From NCBI RefSeq assembly GCF_000275845.1, contig NW_006766889.1, positions 972,939 through 1,036,938 of the forward strand: a DNA stretch of 64,000 nucleotides. Reading direction: 5' to 3'. The stretch comes from Dichomitus squalens LYAD-421 SS1. Its lineage: Eukaryota; Basidiomycota; Agaricomycetes; Polyporales; Polyporaceae. A program made the position numbers and the translations under genes. Below, in pieces: positions 34,927 through 47,325 of this stretch. Every line of letters starts with the position of its first letter. The stretch's first letter is position 1. The notes below the pieces were generated by a model. That model ran no database searches. It was not told where the DNA came from and saw only the letters and a program-made list of their open reading frames with translations.

Positions 34927-36603
34927 TCAAGCCGCCTCCCCACGCCTGTCTGTAATCTTTCGATGCGCCTCCTCAGCGAACCGCGCGGACTCGTCGCGCT
35001 CAAAGCTACGCCGCAGAGGAACAAGAAGCACAACTCCATCAGTACTCCTGCCAACGAATTGCTGCGAGAACACGGGTGACACGGCTTACCAGATGCGAGA
35101 GCCCTTAGTGGTCATATCGGGTTCCTGGAGTGCGAACGGGTTGATATCCGACTCATATTTGAGGCTCGCAAGGCTGTGGTTCACGAAACGGTGCGTGGAC
35201 TCGTCGCTGCGGACCGCGTAGACGACGTCGAGGAACTTGGCGTCCGGCCCGAGACGCCAGTAGTCCTTGGCGATTTCCGGCGCCGGGAGGTTCGTCCTGA
35301 AAAGATCGGTCAGCATTCGTGGGGTGAGAAAGCGGCGCGATGTGGGTTTACGTACCACTCGGGCAGGCGACCGGCCTCTATCTCCTGGATGCAGCGAGTG
35401 TATGTGACGACAGCTTCTTCTTCGAGATGGCCGACGAATCGATGGCACGTGCTGGGTGAGATCAAGTAGCAGAGAACTGCGGAAGCTTGTCAGCAAAGCA
35501 CGCGGCCACAAATAGCTGGCGAGCTTACAGAAAGCGTTGTAGAATACGCCCTGTGCGCCCAAAACCATGGCGCGAAACAGTCGCGACGGATTCTTGAGTG
35601 TCATGAAGGTCATGAGGTGCATCCGCTCGTTCTCCGCCTCTTCAAGCAGGGTATGTATCCAACCGTGATCCCGTCTCTGTAATGCGGAGGCGCATAATAG
35701 TCAGGCACACACCGATGGCAGGAACGATAGAAGCGCACTCACCATGAGACGCAAGCTACGGAGGTGCCGTAAGGCCGCTGCCACCATGCCAGGCACAGCC
35801 GCGATGCTCTCCAGGAAGAGAATGCGCTATCGGCCATGTGCACCGATCAGTCGGGTTCTGAGAGGCTCATGGGAGACGTACCCTGAGCCACTGAGACTCG
35901 TCCATTAGGTAACCGCCGTTGCGGAGTTCCTCCAGGGACATGGATGCGGCGTTAGTCGGGAGAGGCTTGTGTTTATAGCCGGAAGCAAAGTCGAAGGCCC
36001 ATCTTGGTACATTCGGCGTTAGTCAATATGAACATCTATGAGCCACACCGACTTGAATCGGAGTACATTTACCTGGCAATTTTCACGAACGTATGTGCGA
36101 CTCTGTCGGAGAATGTCTTTGCATCCCTGAACAAGACCTACATTCCCAGGTGGAAGGCGTCAGATTCAAGCATGCGGATGAAAGCGAGGCCAGGTAGACA
36201 GACCTCGACAGAACGAAGCTCTTCCGGGCTGTACACCGGATGGAATAGGACCCAATCGCCGCGGAGTTCTTCCGTGCTGGACGGGACTACCACCGGTGTC
36301 TTGGGAGACAAGTCCTCTGACAGACGCAAAGCTAGACATGAGCGACGACGTAGAGCAATTCGGAGTAGACGTAGACGGACTGATGTGAGGACCCTCAGCC
36401 CCGGGACCTATAATGGACTTTTCATTCGTCTTTGCCACCTGTAGGACTTTCTCGTCGCGCCTCGGGAACGAAGAGGCAAACGAGCGCCTCGAGTTTATTG
36501 CCGATGCCATGCATGGAGTGAGGAGCGCCCGGCGGAGAGGTAGCGCCCGGGCATTTATGGGTAGAATGCGACTCGCGACTTTAGGTGAGGGTAGCGCGTG
36601 CAT
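34927..36603 (-). CDS. AOX1: Mitochondrial alternative oxidase
   Basis: AOX is the di-iron ubiquinol oxidase of the inner mitochondrial membrane that bypasses complexes III and IV. A presequence ([20 protein letters not shown]) is followed by [40 protein letters not shown] (Glu and ExxH ligands), [38 protein letters not shown] (third Glu), [20 protein letters not shown] and [18 protein letters not shown] (last ExxH). All iron ligands are present. After [11 protein letters not shown] a GTAAGC donor joins to a C-terminal exon reading [20 protein letters not shown] and ending TDRRGEAA, with stop at 34927. Without splicing the protein would stop earlier, at 35086. Many introns, all in frame. Fungal AOX is usually induced by respiratory stress; no specific site was recognised here. 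Confidence 0.94.
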
Positions 36604-38339
36604 CGTTTACGAGAATGAAGTAGCAGAGCACTAGTGCAGTGGAGAGGATCAGTGAGTGTACGAGGGGAAAAAATTGAGTGCGCGCACCGCTTTGCTATAT
36701 AGCTGTGGATCGCAGAGGGGTCCGTAACGTTCCGACAGCCATCCCGAGGGTCACCGTTTCATATGTCAGAAGTGCCTCAGCGCTCATTGATGATATTGCC
36801 GGTGAGACGCATCGAATATGTGCCCACGAGAGGCCTCGACCACAGATTGGAGACATTCTAGGTGACCTCGGAATGCTAATGGTCTTGGTGTACCGCCAAG
36901 GCGTATCGTGGCAATGCTGTGCAGCGTTATGCTACGGTTGCCCATTTTGGTCAGATCACCAGCCAATCGCGCGTCCATAATTTCCAGCCAATCCGCGTTG
37001 GCATCGGTCTTTGTAGCTCCTGACACTGACACGATATAGGACTGAGGGTCTTGGCCGATGTGTAGCACATTTTCGCCATCGCGCCCCGCGAGGACGGAGC
37101 CCATGCCACGTTTGAAGCACCGCTAGGGGTGGATCGGGGATATTACATTTCGAGAGCCAACTTCTTTCTGAGGAATGAAGCGTACACGGGAGAACGCGCT
37201 GACTTGGAGACATCAGATACGATAACCTCCGTTCATAAGCCTCTCGGGAATACATTTCGAGGAGAGTTGAGCAGTACTTACGTTTGATGATTGGAGAATC
37301 TATGGCCACTTAGCGGCAAGTCTGACGTCAAGGGCCTGAAGCAACAATACCTCCGGGAATGTCGGGACAGATAGGAAGACAGATGTGATGAACCAGGAAG
37401 CCAGTTCTCCTGCCCGCCTCCTTCAAGACCGGACTCAAAATGCATTGCACGGACGCACCTGAATCAGTTCATCGCGACATCAACAGGGCAAGACCGTATG
37501 GCTGAAGGCAACACCCCTTGCTCGGCGTCATGTCAATGCTAAACATAGCTGTGCGGCCTCGGTTGCTGTCGGGTCACGGGCTGGACGGGGTCGGAAGGGC
37601 GTCGAATCCGTTCAAGAACCTGGGATAACAATAGCATGATCCTCGTAGAACCCGACTTGCCGGCGCTCCCCCCTTTCTTTGTGAATACTAGGCCTTCCTC
37701 CGCCTCCGTGCCCGAGGGACTCGGGTCACTCTCACGGGTCTGGGCGAGGGGAGACTGGCTGTTTCCGTGAAGCGGGGGGCGTGCGGGCCGCGCTTGATTT
37801 ACGCGAGCGGCAGCTTAACGGCCGTCGCATGCTGCGCACAACGGCAGTGTGCGTGGGGATAGCACCCGGGTGACTTCTGCCCTTCGTTTGAGTGACCGGG
37901 AGGCGAAAGCATGACATATGATACGCCAAGGGCGACACAGAGCGTCCACCAGGAAGCCCGACAGCACCGTGAGCTCTGTCTCGCAAAAATCCGTGAGGAA
38001 GTGTAGTAATTCAGCGTGTGAGTACGACATGTGGTACCTGGCTGTACAGGTAAATGTGTGTCATGTCACCACACGATGATTGTTCCCAATATCCGGTGGG
38101 CGCGGGGAACGGCAGTGCAGTGTCGGCCAACGTCTTTATAACTCCGGCTCTGACGAAACCAGGTCCGAAGGAGATCTTCCCACGTAATCTCTCACCGGCC
38201 ATATAACATCGGACCGGATGTTGTCAAATGGGAGCAATTCATTCCCGTTTGGCGCGGGAATTCCAAATTCATACGCATCATGGGTGCGTGCCGAGGGTCG
38301 TTGGAATCTGATAGGATGCGGACAGAGTTGAGTTTATAG
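36604..38339. other. Gene-poor stretch, 1.7 kb, with one possible coding fragment
   Basis: A minus-strand open stretch at 37104-36784 has protein-like composition (NVLHIGQDPQSYIVSVSGAT followed by KTDANADWLEIMDARLAGDL). It could belong to a spliced gene starting near 37310 (MAIDSPIIK), but I recognise no family and could not build a convincing model. The rest, including the AOX promoter, holds only short chance ORFs. Confidence 0.35.
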
Positions 38340-38656
38340 TCAGGTGCTTCGCGATGTGGGATGTAATGCGTACCAGCGGGGATCTCCTGAACCTTGGGCG
38401 GCCGCAGGCGTTTCGGGTTTGGTCGTATCTGCGCCGACAAGCTTCTGTTCCTCAGGAGAGAGGGAGAAAAAGGCAGCTTTTTGTGCCTCTAGCCAGCGCC
38501 TCGGCTTGACGCATGATATGAGCTGGCAGTGAGACACGACGGCAGAGGGAGTAAACAAACCGGAGAGAATACGTGCTCGTGGTCGCCGAAGTCCGCAAAG
38601 AAGACGGCGTACAGGATCGCAGCTGGTGAGGAACGTATCCGGAGGTATAAGAGCAT
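38340..38656 (-). CDS. Small protein of about 85 residues, unknown function
   Basis: A two-exon model reads MLLYLRIRSSPAAILYAVFF then ADFGDHEHVFSP. A GTTTGT-type donor near 38560 and an acceptor near 38508 join it to RRWLEAQKAAFFSLSPEEQK and a C-terminus ending YALHPTSRST. The N-terminus is hydrophobic enough for a membrane anchor or mitochondrial targeting segment. The second exon is amphipathic and charged. An in-frame stop lies just upstream of the ATG, which supports the start. I recognise no family; the coherent reading across the junction is the main support. It is divergent from the Zn2Cys6 factor at 39.1 kb. Confidence 0.45.
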
Positions 38657-39134
38657 GTCCGACGACGAGCATTGACCAACACGGCACTAACTGGGCACAA
38701 TGAGGAAGTTGGCTATTCGCGAGACGGGCGCGACCCACGCCCGGACCCTGGGCTGTTCACCAACCCTGCCCTTGGGTTCTGGCCATAGATTTGACTTTCT
38801 ACTAGCACTCCTAGCCCAGGTGTAGGGAGGACTCGACGAGGGATATGATCTGCGAGAAACGCGGGAGGAGCGAGGCAGCATGGAGGAGGTTGCAAGCTGG
38901 AACGCGGACGGAGCGCCGGAATCGGACACTGGCTCGCGTCGGCTCCGATTGCGGCCAAATGGGGGGTTAGCGGTTGCTTAGCGGAGTACTTAAATATTGA
39001 ATCCGCACGAAATAAAGGAAGGCTCGGAGGTCCAGCGGTCCGCTCTTTTCGGCCAGCCTCAACCTCAGGCGCTGGCGCACAGTGTCCCCGTCCTGCGCTC
39101 GTCTCCGGTCCATCCTTCTCTCCCGTCCTCGAGC

Positions 39135-42100
39135 ATGAGCTCTATCCACGAAGCCCCGCATCCCGACTACCTCCCGCCCTCAAAGCGGCCCAGAGTCGAA
39201 AATGTACCCCTCCCTCCGCCTCCCGCCTTCTCGCCAGGCCCCCCTGGTCCAAGTACAGCTCCCATCCCCGACCAAGACGGAGCGGCTGACGCCGCGGCTA
39301 AGAAGAACAGGAAACGGCCGCTGTCCTGTGGGGAATGTAGGAGGTGCGTCTCCTACCCTCCTTACACCTTCAATGACTTACCCGTACCGTACTCACTTCC
39401 AGGTTGAAGCTCAAGGTGCGCCCCGACGCGTGGTGATGCTCTGACGCCTAGCTTATGTTCCCTGGACAGTGCGATCGCGTATTTCCTTGTCAGTCATGTT
39501 GCAAGAGAGGGTGTGCGGAAATATGCCCAGACGGTGCATTGACCGGTGGCAAGGGCAGCAGGTGTGTACGGCTCCCTCTCGCTCCTCACAATGTTGGTTT
39601 AACGGCGCTTTGGCAATTTGCGAAATATGGCAGGTTCATCCTGGCCAACACTGAGCAGCTTCACGACAAAATCAAGTCTATGAGCTTTCGCATACGCGAG
39701 CTAGAGGACGCCCTGCATGAACTCCAGTCCGGACATCCCCTGCTGCGGGAGGACTTGCTGCTCATCAAGAAGTCAGCCGACCTCTTCGGCGTAGATCCAA
39801 ACCAGGTGCAATCGCCGGCGACGGACGGTAGCAAGCGTAGTGAAAGCCAGCATGCTTCATTCAATCCAATCTCTCCACCTACGCTGAGTGATGTAAGTTC
39901 TTTCCGAGTCGTTTGACGACGAAGACATCGCAGCTTAACACAATCGATTCAGCGACAAAGTCAATCTCCACCCGTCAGCAGTCACCGAGAAGACTATGGC
40001 ATTCCCCCAGACCTCATGGCAGTCAGCGACAGATTCCCAGCTCCTAGCGGTCTTGGCAACGACCTCAACCCGACGCTACGTAAACGGATAGTGGACTTGC
40101 TTCCCCCCCAGAACGAAGCTCGCTATCTATGTGAGCAAGCAGCAGAACATGCAGCCTGGCAGTGCGTCTAAGCCCCTTTCTTCCATTCCTTTACGGCCGA
40201 ATATGGCAGCCTCTGGCTATCATTCGACTTCTTTGAGGCTGACTAATACTGGGCACGCAGCCAAAACTCGGACGGTAGCGACGGCGTGCCGAACATGGTG
40301 CACAGCGTATACAACGCAAACACTGCAACGCTCAACCCACACCGACTGTCGTACTTTCTCATTATTCTCGCCATTGGCGTCTGCGTGGATCAGCGGCGCA
40401 GTCATCGCGCATGGTCGCATGATGCAGAGCGGTTCCACCAGCTTTCAAGAGCGGCGTTATGTGAGACCTCGGTCATTAACGAGCCGAGCATAGACGCGAT
40501 TAACGCGCTGGTGCGTGCACTTTCATGTGCTGCGGGTCTCCCCAACTGACACCATATTGACAGTTCTACATGTCGCGGTATCTGACCATGTTCTCGGTGG
40601 AGAAAGAGGCGGTTGAGTACGCATGGGCGGTCCTGGTTCGTCGGACGATTCTATCGGTCATCATCGACGACTCACACTGAGTTTCATCCTGGCAGGGCAT
40701 TGCAGCTAAGCTGGCTGTTGGTGTACGTCACGGCTTACTCTCGATCGCGCTCAGGTAGTTCCTGACCCTTATTGCGTTGACAGATCGGTCTTAGTGAGTA
40801 TTAGAATCGTCACACCCCGTGAACGCTTTACTGACTTTCATGGGCGACATCAGACCGCCATAGTAATCGCTCGAAAGTCATCCCGGAAGAACTAGACAGG
40901 CGGAAAACGCTTCTCTGGTGCCTGCTCAACGTGGACCACCGTCTGGTGAGATCTTGTTCATCTCAGCCCATGGCCGTTTGAATCTGTTAGGCTGATTACT
41001 TAACGCCGTCGTACAGGGTTTGATGCTGCGGCGTCCCCCTTCCATATCCTTGCGATATGTTGACGTAGATCCTCCCACTACCAGCGAGTTTCCGCCGCAG
41101 GGCCCTCGGGAAGTTTGTGCGTGTTTCATCTGCCCTGGCATGCACCTGATGGTTCTGATACTTCCCGGGCTCATTCGACCACCGTCAGACCAACGATGGC
41201 ACTACACGTTTACAGCGCAGTGCTTCTCACCCACCCTCGAGTTCGTCGCGTCGACGACCCCTCCGCCCTACTCGGAAGTTCTCAAGCTCGACGCCCGAAT
41301 GCGGGATTTTGAGCCACCTGCGTTCATGCAAGTCACGCCGGGGACTGGTTCCGGCAATGCACTTTGCGTCGTTCAGACCTGGACGCACATGACCCGCGAA
41401 GTCGGTACGTGCTGTAAGCAAGTTGCCGGGATAGCCGAGTTTAATGAAACCTCCGCAGCAATCCTGAACCTGCATAGGCAGTACTTTACACAGGCGCTTA
41501 GTGAAGGCTTTTGGGCGAATCACAAATATGCTCCTTCGGTCGTTGCTGTCTACCAGTCCTCGCTGAGCCTGCTCTGGTGTTTGGAGACCTATTACAGACA
41601 GCAGCCCGAGTATTCGGTCAGAAACCAGATGCTCTGGGCGAACGGGCTGTCCTCAGCCGTAAGTTCCGATGCTGTCGGACATTCTACGTTGTTGCTTGAG
41701 CTAACCACTGCGTTGGCAGATCGCATTATCAGTCTTGGTCACCCGAGTTCCGCCATCGGTGATGGCTTCCAACGCGTTGCTCGAGCTCGCGAAGGTCCTC
41801 CGACTGTTCACGGACGTGAGCGACCGGTGCCCGATCGCAGCGAAGGCCTGTGTGAGTAGACCTCTATCTTATACATTGGCTACCCCTGACCGATCACAAC
41901 GGCGAACAGTCCATCATCGAAACGCTCTTCCAACGCTCCCGGTCGAGTTACCTCCACAGCCGATACGGCACGCATCCAGACTACCCACTCCTCGAAGACG
42001 AAGTGTGCAAGATCGGCCTTCGCTCCGGGATCGTCTTCCCGCCGGCACACACCGCAGGGCCGGTCGGCAGCGAATCCGAGCTCTCGTCGTTCCCGCTCGA

Positions 42101-42437
42101 GAACACGCACGCGTCGCTCGTCCGGGCGTACGAGGAGGCGACGTCGACCGTGCCCCCGCCGAACGACCCCGTCCTCATGCCCGGCCAGATCCACCTCGGG
42201 CCGTCTTCGTCCAGCCAGAACGGCGGCGGGGGCCGGAACGGGTCGACACCCTCGACGGGCTTCGGCGTCTCTGCTGAGCGGTCCGGGTGCCAGAACGACG
42301 CGTACGGGAGCATGGTGAACATGAATGTGGGCATGCCGACGGCCGGGTTCGCCGCCGTCGCCGCAGGGGGGCAGCCGCAGAACTTCAAGTGGCTGAGCGC
42401 GGAGTACAGCGACAACAGCTGGATGACGTGGTTCTAG
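39135..42437 (+). CDS. Zn2Cys6 binuclear-cluster transcription factor with coiled coil
   Basis: The GAL4-type zinc cluster is assembled from three exons. RPLSCGECRR is followed by a 13-nt microexon (39403-39415), then CDRVFPCQSCCKRGCAEICP; all six Cys of the cluster are then present. A leucine-rich coiled coil follows (RFILANTEQLHDKIKSMSFR and IRELEDALHELQSGHPLL). The C-terminal half fits a fungal-specific regulatory domain (GFWANHKYAPSVVAVYQSSL, SLLWCLETYYRQQPEYSVRN), ending in a Gly/Ser-rich tail and FKWLSAEYSDNSWMTWF. Many short introns interrupt it. The ATG at 39135 (MSSIHEAPHPDYLPPSKRPR) is preferred; 38997 is also in frame. Nuclear DNA-binding regulator; targets unknown. It converges on PNPOx. 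Confidence 0.88.
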
Positions 42438-42903
42438 GTATTTGGCTCTTCGCCTTTGGCCTCTGCGTGTCCTCCGGCTTGCTGTGCTGCGGGCTCCTGT
42501 CCCTGGACTTGCCATCGTTGGCCTGTCATGTTAGATCGTCCCATAATCTTGTTATGTATGCTTCCTCACTATGATTTCATAAGCATATACGAGACGTTAG
42601 GTATCAGGGTTGGGGGGGTAGTAGGATAGGAAATCTGTTAAATTGACGAGATGCTGCGAGTGGCTGACCATGGGTAAGAGGATGGTCGCTGGACATCTGT
42701 AGCTTAGATGCATGTACGACTCTTCTTGATGCCTTTCAGCTTATGCTGCTATTGCGAATGATATAATATCCGATACACTTCTTATTACGCCTCCCCTCCG
42801 TCAACGCTGCCGAAGAGTCGAAAATCGTCCACATACGAGGATGAGGGTTCGTGACCTGAATCTTGTAGGCTGGCAGGGCAAAGCTCTCGTTGCCGACCGT
42901 GGT
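42438..42903. other. Convergent intergenic region, 466 bp
   Basis: 3' regions of the Zn2Cys6 factor and the PNPOx gene; no gene seen. Confidence 0.6.
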
Positions 42904-43817
42904 TCAAGGGGCAAGCCGCGCGATCTTCCACTGGGGCGCGTCGTCTGGTGAACCTTCAACTCGGGTGTATAGTACGCGATCGTGAAGACGAGAGGGCTTT
43001 CCAAGCCAGAACTCGACCTCACTGCAAGAGTGAATACGCACGTCAGTCGTTCGACGCCGTTGCACAACGAAGAAATGCAAGGGACTCACTCGGGGATGAT
43101 CCTCCACCCGCCCCAGAACTCAGGTGCGGGGACCTGGTCTCCAAACCTCTGCTTCAGCTTCTCCGCTCGCGCCTGCACCTCGCCCTCTGCCACCTCGCTG
43201 CTCTGTCTGCTCGCCCACGCCCCGATCTGTGACCCCAGCGGACGCGAGTGGAAGTACTCCTCGCTCTCCTCTCGGGCCACACGCTCCACCCGGCCGACGA
43301 CGCGCACCTGCTTCGAGACCTCGCGCCAGTAGAAGTTGAGTGCGGCGCGCGGGTTCTCCGCGAGCTCACGCGACTTGCGCGAGGTGTAGTTCGTGTAGAA
43401 GACGAAGCCGCGCGAATCGACCTGCTTCAGCAGCACGGTCCGCGCGGAGGGCACCCCGGACGCGGTCGCCGTGCAGACGGTCATGGCCTCGGGCTCGCGC
43501 ACGCTGCTCTGGACGGCGGTGAACCACTGACGGAACTGCGCGAGGGGGTCGGGGAGCACGTTCTCGGGAGTGAGGTGCTCGGGGGTGTCGTACTGCTGGT
43601 GTGCGGTTACTTTAAGCTCGTCGGGGGAGGGCTGGGAGATCGAGGTGCCTGTTGTCATTGTGAGCGTTCGACAGGTCGACGGTGACGATTTGGCCGTGAT
43701 GAGCGAAGACCGCAGGGATGTTTGGAGGGAAGTTGTTCGTTTGGAGGACAGCGCAAGGACAGAGAACGCGGAAGACGGTCGAGTCAGAGAGCGCATGAGC
43801 TCAGAAGCCATGATCAT
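42904..43817 (-). CDS. PDX3: Pyridoxamine 5'-phosphate oxidase
   Basis: This FMN enzyme oxidises pyridoxine or pyridoxamine 5'-phosphate to pyridoxal 5'-phosphate. Motifs in order: [57 protein letters not shown] (FMN and substrate binding), [20 protein letters not shown] and [20 protein letters not shown]. One intron (about 43035-43090) joins FWGGWRIIP to [20 protein letters not shown], and the end QWKIARLAP matches the family C-terminus. The start at 43817 or 43811 ([20 protein letters not shown]) adds a Ser/Arg-rich leader that may target mitochondria. An internal ATG at 43658 ([10 protein letters not shown]) would give a cytosolic form. No defects were seen. Confidence 0.94.
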
Positions 43818-46800
43818 GCGCGCGCGCGATGTCCAGAGATTACTTACCATCCAGACCAGCATCGGGGCCCTGGGCTGGGCTACGAAGCCGACGTCATCGC
43901 GTGTCTATTTACGAGAACTGACGAGAGCCATAACGAACCACGTTACAGGCGCGAAGACAGCCTGTGAGACGCTTGAGATTTCGGGAGTAAGTATTGAGCT
44001 TGTCTGGGGTGCAAGACGATTGTTTGCTGAAGGTTAGAGAAGATCGCAGTGGGACTGTGCCAGGGCCCAGAGCAGGTCTGGGATTGCGACGTACGCACTG
44101 GAGGCTAATCACTCACTCTATCTAGACGACTTGCTCTGCGCCCGGCTAAATCGTCGGATTATGACTCGGATAGAGGACGAAGGTGCGAGTCTGGACTTTA
44201 ATGCGTTACTCAAGGGGGCAACACCGAGAGCCTTTAAGACACCTTGAACGCTCTCTGCTGGGCCCTGACTCTCGAATGGGGCTCGCACAAAGTTCGGCTC
44301 TCAATCGACCTGAGCACTTTGTTCGAAGGGGCCCGATGAGACGCAAACCGCCTTATCGACAGGTTCAGCTGATTCTCCTCGGCGATCCACCTGCGGCCGA
44401 GATAGCCTACGATGCTAGAGCCTTTGGGAAGTGCGTAGGAACGCCCTGCATCTCTTCCTTGACATTTGTGGCTGTCTCCAGCATTTCAAGTGAGAAACTT
44501 GTGAAAAATGTTTGTGCGTAGAAGACGATCGCCAGGAACGTGTGTCATGCCTTCATCGCTCAAACAGGAACACAAGCACGCAAAATCAGTGTAGGAGTAG
44601 GAACGGACTCGGCAGAAGGACAGCTTGGTGCCTCCGATGGTCAGTTCAGTTGTCGCGTGAATGCAACTGTGAGCAGGTCGATTCTTAGAGCAGGTAGTCC
44701 GGACGACAAGAAGCTTTAAGGCCATATGGCTCACACATTTGAGGAGTCATCTGCAGCTAGGTGCACCTCAGGAACGGGCGCGTTTTGGAACTTGCCAGCG
44801 TATGCCTCATCGACGTGCACGAACCTCGGCCGTCCTGGGACAGCCTACGATACGGCAGAACTTGAGATAACGACGATCGCATACGCAGTCCTCGGTCGTC
44901 TGCTGCTGGCGTTCGGCACGACGTTGGGCTGCCCTGTGAAAATGTTATCTGACCGCTACACACTCGACGGTACACCACTTCCGGTTCATGCATACCGTGC
45001 AGCCACTGTCCAGTCTCTCCTCGCCATGATTTGCCTGCTAGTGGGATAGAATAACGCACGTGGATGACCGCAGATAATGTATGTCTACTTATGCTGTTAA
45101 AAGACCTTAACCTTGTACGACAAAACTGAATGTACGTATACGGTGCTTACATGTCAGCTATGTATGGGCGGGGATGGGTCAGCGGCCGGCTTGGAATCAC
45201 CCTAGCCAAGCTCACATTTGATCGGTAGTGTTCCTGGTTATTTCTGGAAGGGGCCTCGCGGAATAACCAAGCCCGACTAGGTCTGCCAGCCGAAACGTCG
45301 CCGTTGTCCGATGCATGCATCCTGTGACCTTCACGCTGGTTGTGAGGTTGCGGGGCCTTGCCCTAGCGTCTCCTCGCAGGGCACTCGAGGACGAGCCCGA
45401 GGAAACCAAGGGAACCAGGTGACCGGGCTTACGTTGCTGTAAGTTTTGGGTGGGACTCCTGCACGCTGCGCCAGAGATATGGAGGGAACCGGGCAGGGTC
45501 CACAGGGCCTGATCTCGTCATCGCTACGTGCTTGGCTCAACCGCCACTCTGGGCTAGAGCTTCTCCTTATCGTATGCGATGAAGGCTCACCGCGTTCTCC
45601 ATGGAAGATCGTATTCCTAGACCAAGCTGAACGGGATCTTGACACGCGAGCCGAGACTCTTCAACTTCGAGATCGGCCGGGGTAACAGACGGTCCATCAA
45701 AGAGGTTTAGACTTCCAGGAGACTATGGCCGATACATACTGTACGTATCACGACATGTCCTAGCGTCGCTTGGCGCCGGGCGCGAAGTACGAAGAGCCGA
45801 AACAATCTTACCGCCGCGACGTCTCGCACAAGACGAGCGCCACCAACGTTAAACGGGCAAATGCCGATCTACGAGCGATTGTACTTGTGTAGGGCGCCGA
45901 CGGCGGGCTCGGCCAAATATTGGAATATTGAGGGGAACTGGAGTTTCAGTTTCAGCCGCGCCTGCTAGGATGCGACGAACGGCTAGCTGCTAGCACGACG
46001 AACGGACGTCGGGCATGTTTCGGAGCGTGCTAAGTCCGTATTCCGGGCTGCAACGGTGGCGTGCCCGCAGCTGCATGCTAGTCTGCTGATTCCACGAGAC
46101 ATGGGAAGGATCGTCGGGGCAAACATCCAAGCCGGTGACCATGAACGCATCGTGTGAGCTATGTTCGCGAGATACGCACTGAGGAGAAAAGATGTACGGG
46201 GACGACCGTAACGTGTTGCTAGCAACGTGAGAGACGTTCTCTCACCAGCTCCGTGTTTGGAACGAACGTTGACAGTGGAGCCTCGGTGACCGTGATGATT
46301 GGATTCGAGCAACCACCAGCCCATGGATGCAGAGATAAGCAGACGTATCTAGGGTAGACAGATGTGTGATTCTCCAGCGCAAGGAAGCCTCGAGAAGAGA
46401 AGTAGGTCAAGCACGTCGGTCCTTTTCACCATGGCAGTTCTGAAAGATGTTCGGCTGCGTTCCCGTTGGTGGATGGGGATCGGACCCGAGTGACGTGAGA
46501 GCAAAGGAGCGGCCTGAACGTACTTAAGTACGTTAGTGGCATGCCCAGCGTTGACGGGGATAGCCACGTCAATCACCGACAGGCCACTGAAGTGACGAGG
46601 AATAGTGGCAATTTGTATTGGGCAATGATGCATTGCGGCCATGACCATCGTGGCAAGGGAGAATGCCGTAAAGACGTGCAAATGCGGATAGCTGGCACGC
46701 GGACGTGGGTGTCTGATATGTAGTGCAGAGTCCCAATAGACTCGGTCGGGAGTAGCAGTAGTGAGACGGACTAGAAGCCACCGGGGGTGCGTGTGATTCG

Positions 46801-47325
46801 TGCGACTGTGCATACGCTGCGAGAACTGCTTAGGTCAGATGAATCGTAGCAATTCTGTTGCGCCACCGACAAATTTAGGAAGGCATGCGGTCACCAGGGG
46901 AGTCTTGGTGGTTGGACTCGGCGATGGTGGAATGCTTGTGATACGGGTAGCGCCGACTTCGCGTAGAGCCGGGGAATGTGCGGCTGCAACGACGTCTCTA
47001 AGTGGTGAGCGTGAACGAAGAGATGGAAGTGCTGTATGTATAACAGCTGTTCCGGCTGGGACCTGTAGAGGACGTCGAAGAGAGAACTCTGGTCACAGAA
47101 ACGGTGGGATCACGCGAGATCGGTCGTCGAGATGGGATGCCCGTTCAGGCAAGCGGCGTTTATAATCCCGCCCATGGGTGGACGGTTTTGCCGTAAGCTG
47201 TACCAGCCCTGCTTTTCCTCCCTCCGTCCCAAACCCTCCCATCCCAAGCGTTCCTTTCCTCCTCGCAGTTCTTCCTAGGGCCCCGTCGCGGGTGTCTGCA
47301 CCCCCTCTCCGAGGCTCCAACGGTC
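43818..47325. other. Gene-poor region, 3.5 kb, no supported gene
   Basis: It contains the PNPOx 5' region and the promoter of the Kelch/BTB gene. ORFs of 60-155 codons occur on both strands (for example 46813-46349 minus and 46800-47165 plus) but none shows a domain, a splice-supported model or family motifs. No inverted-repeat pair was noticed. It may hold decayed genes or repeats that only a database search would reveal. Confidence 0.5.
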
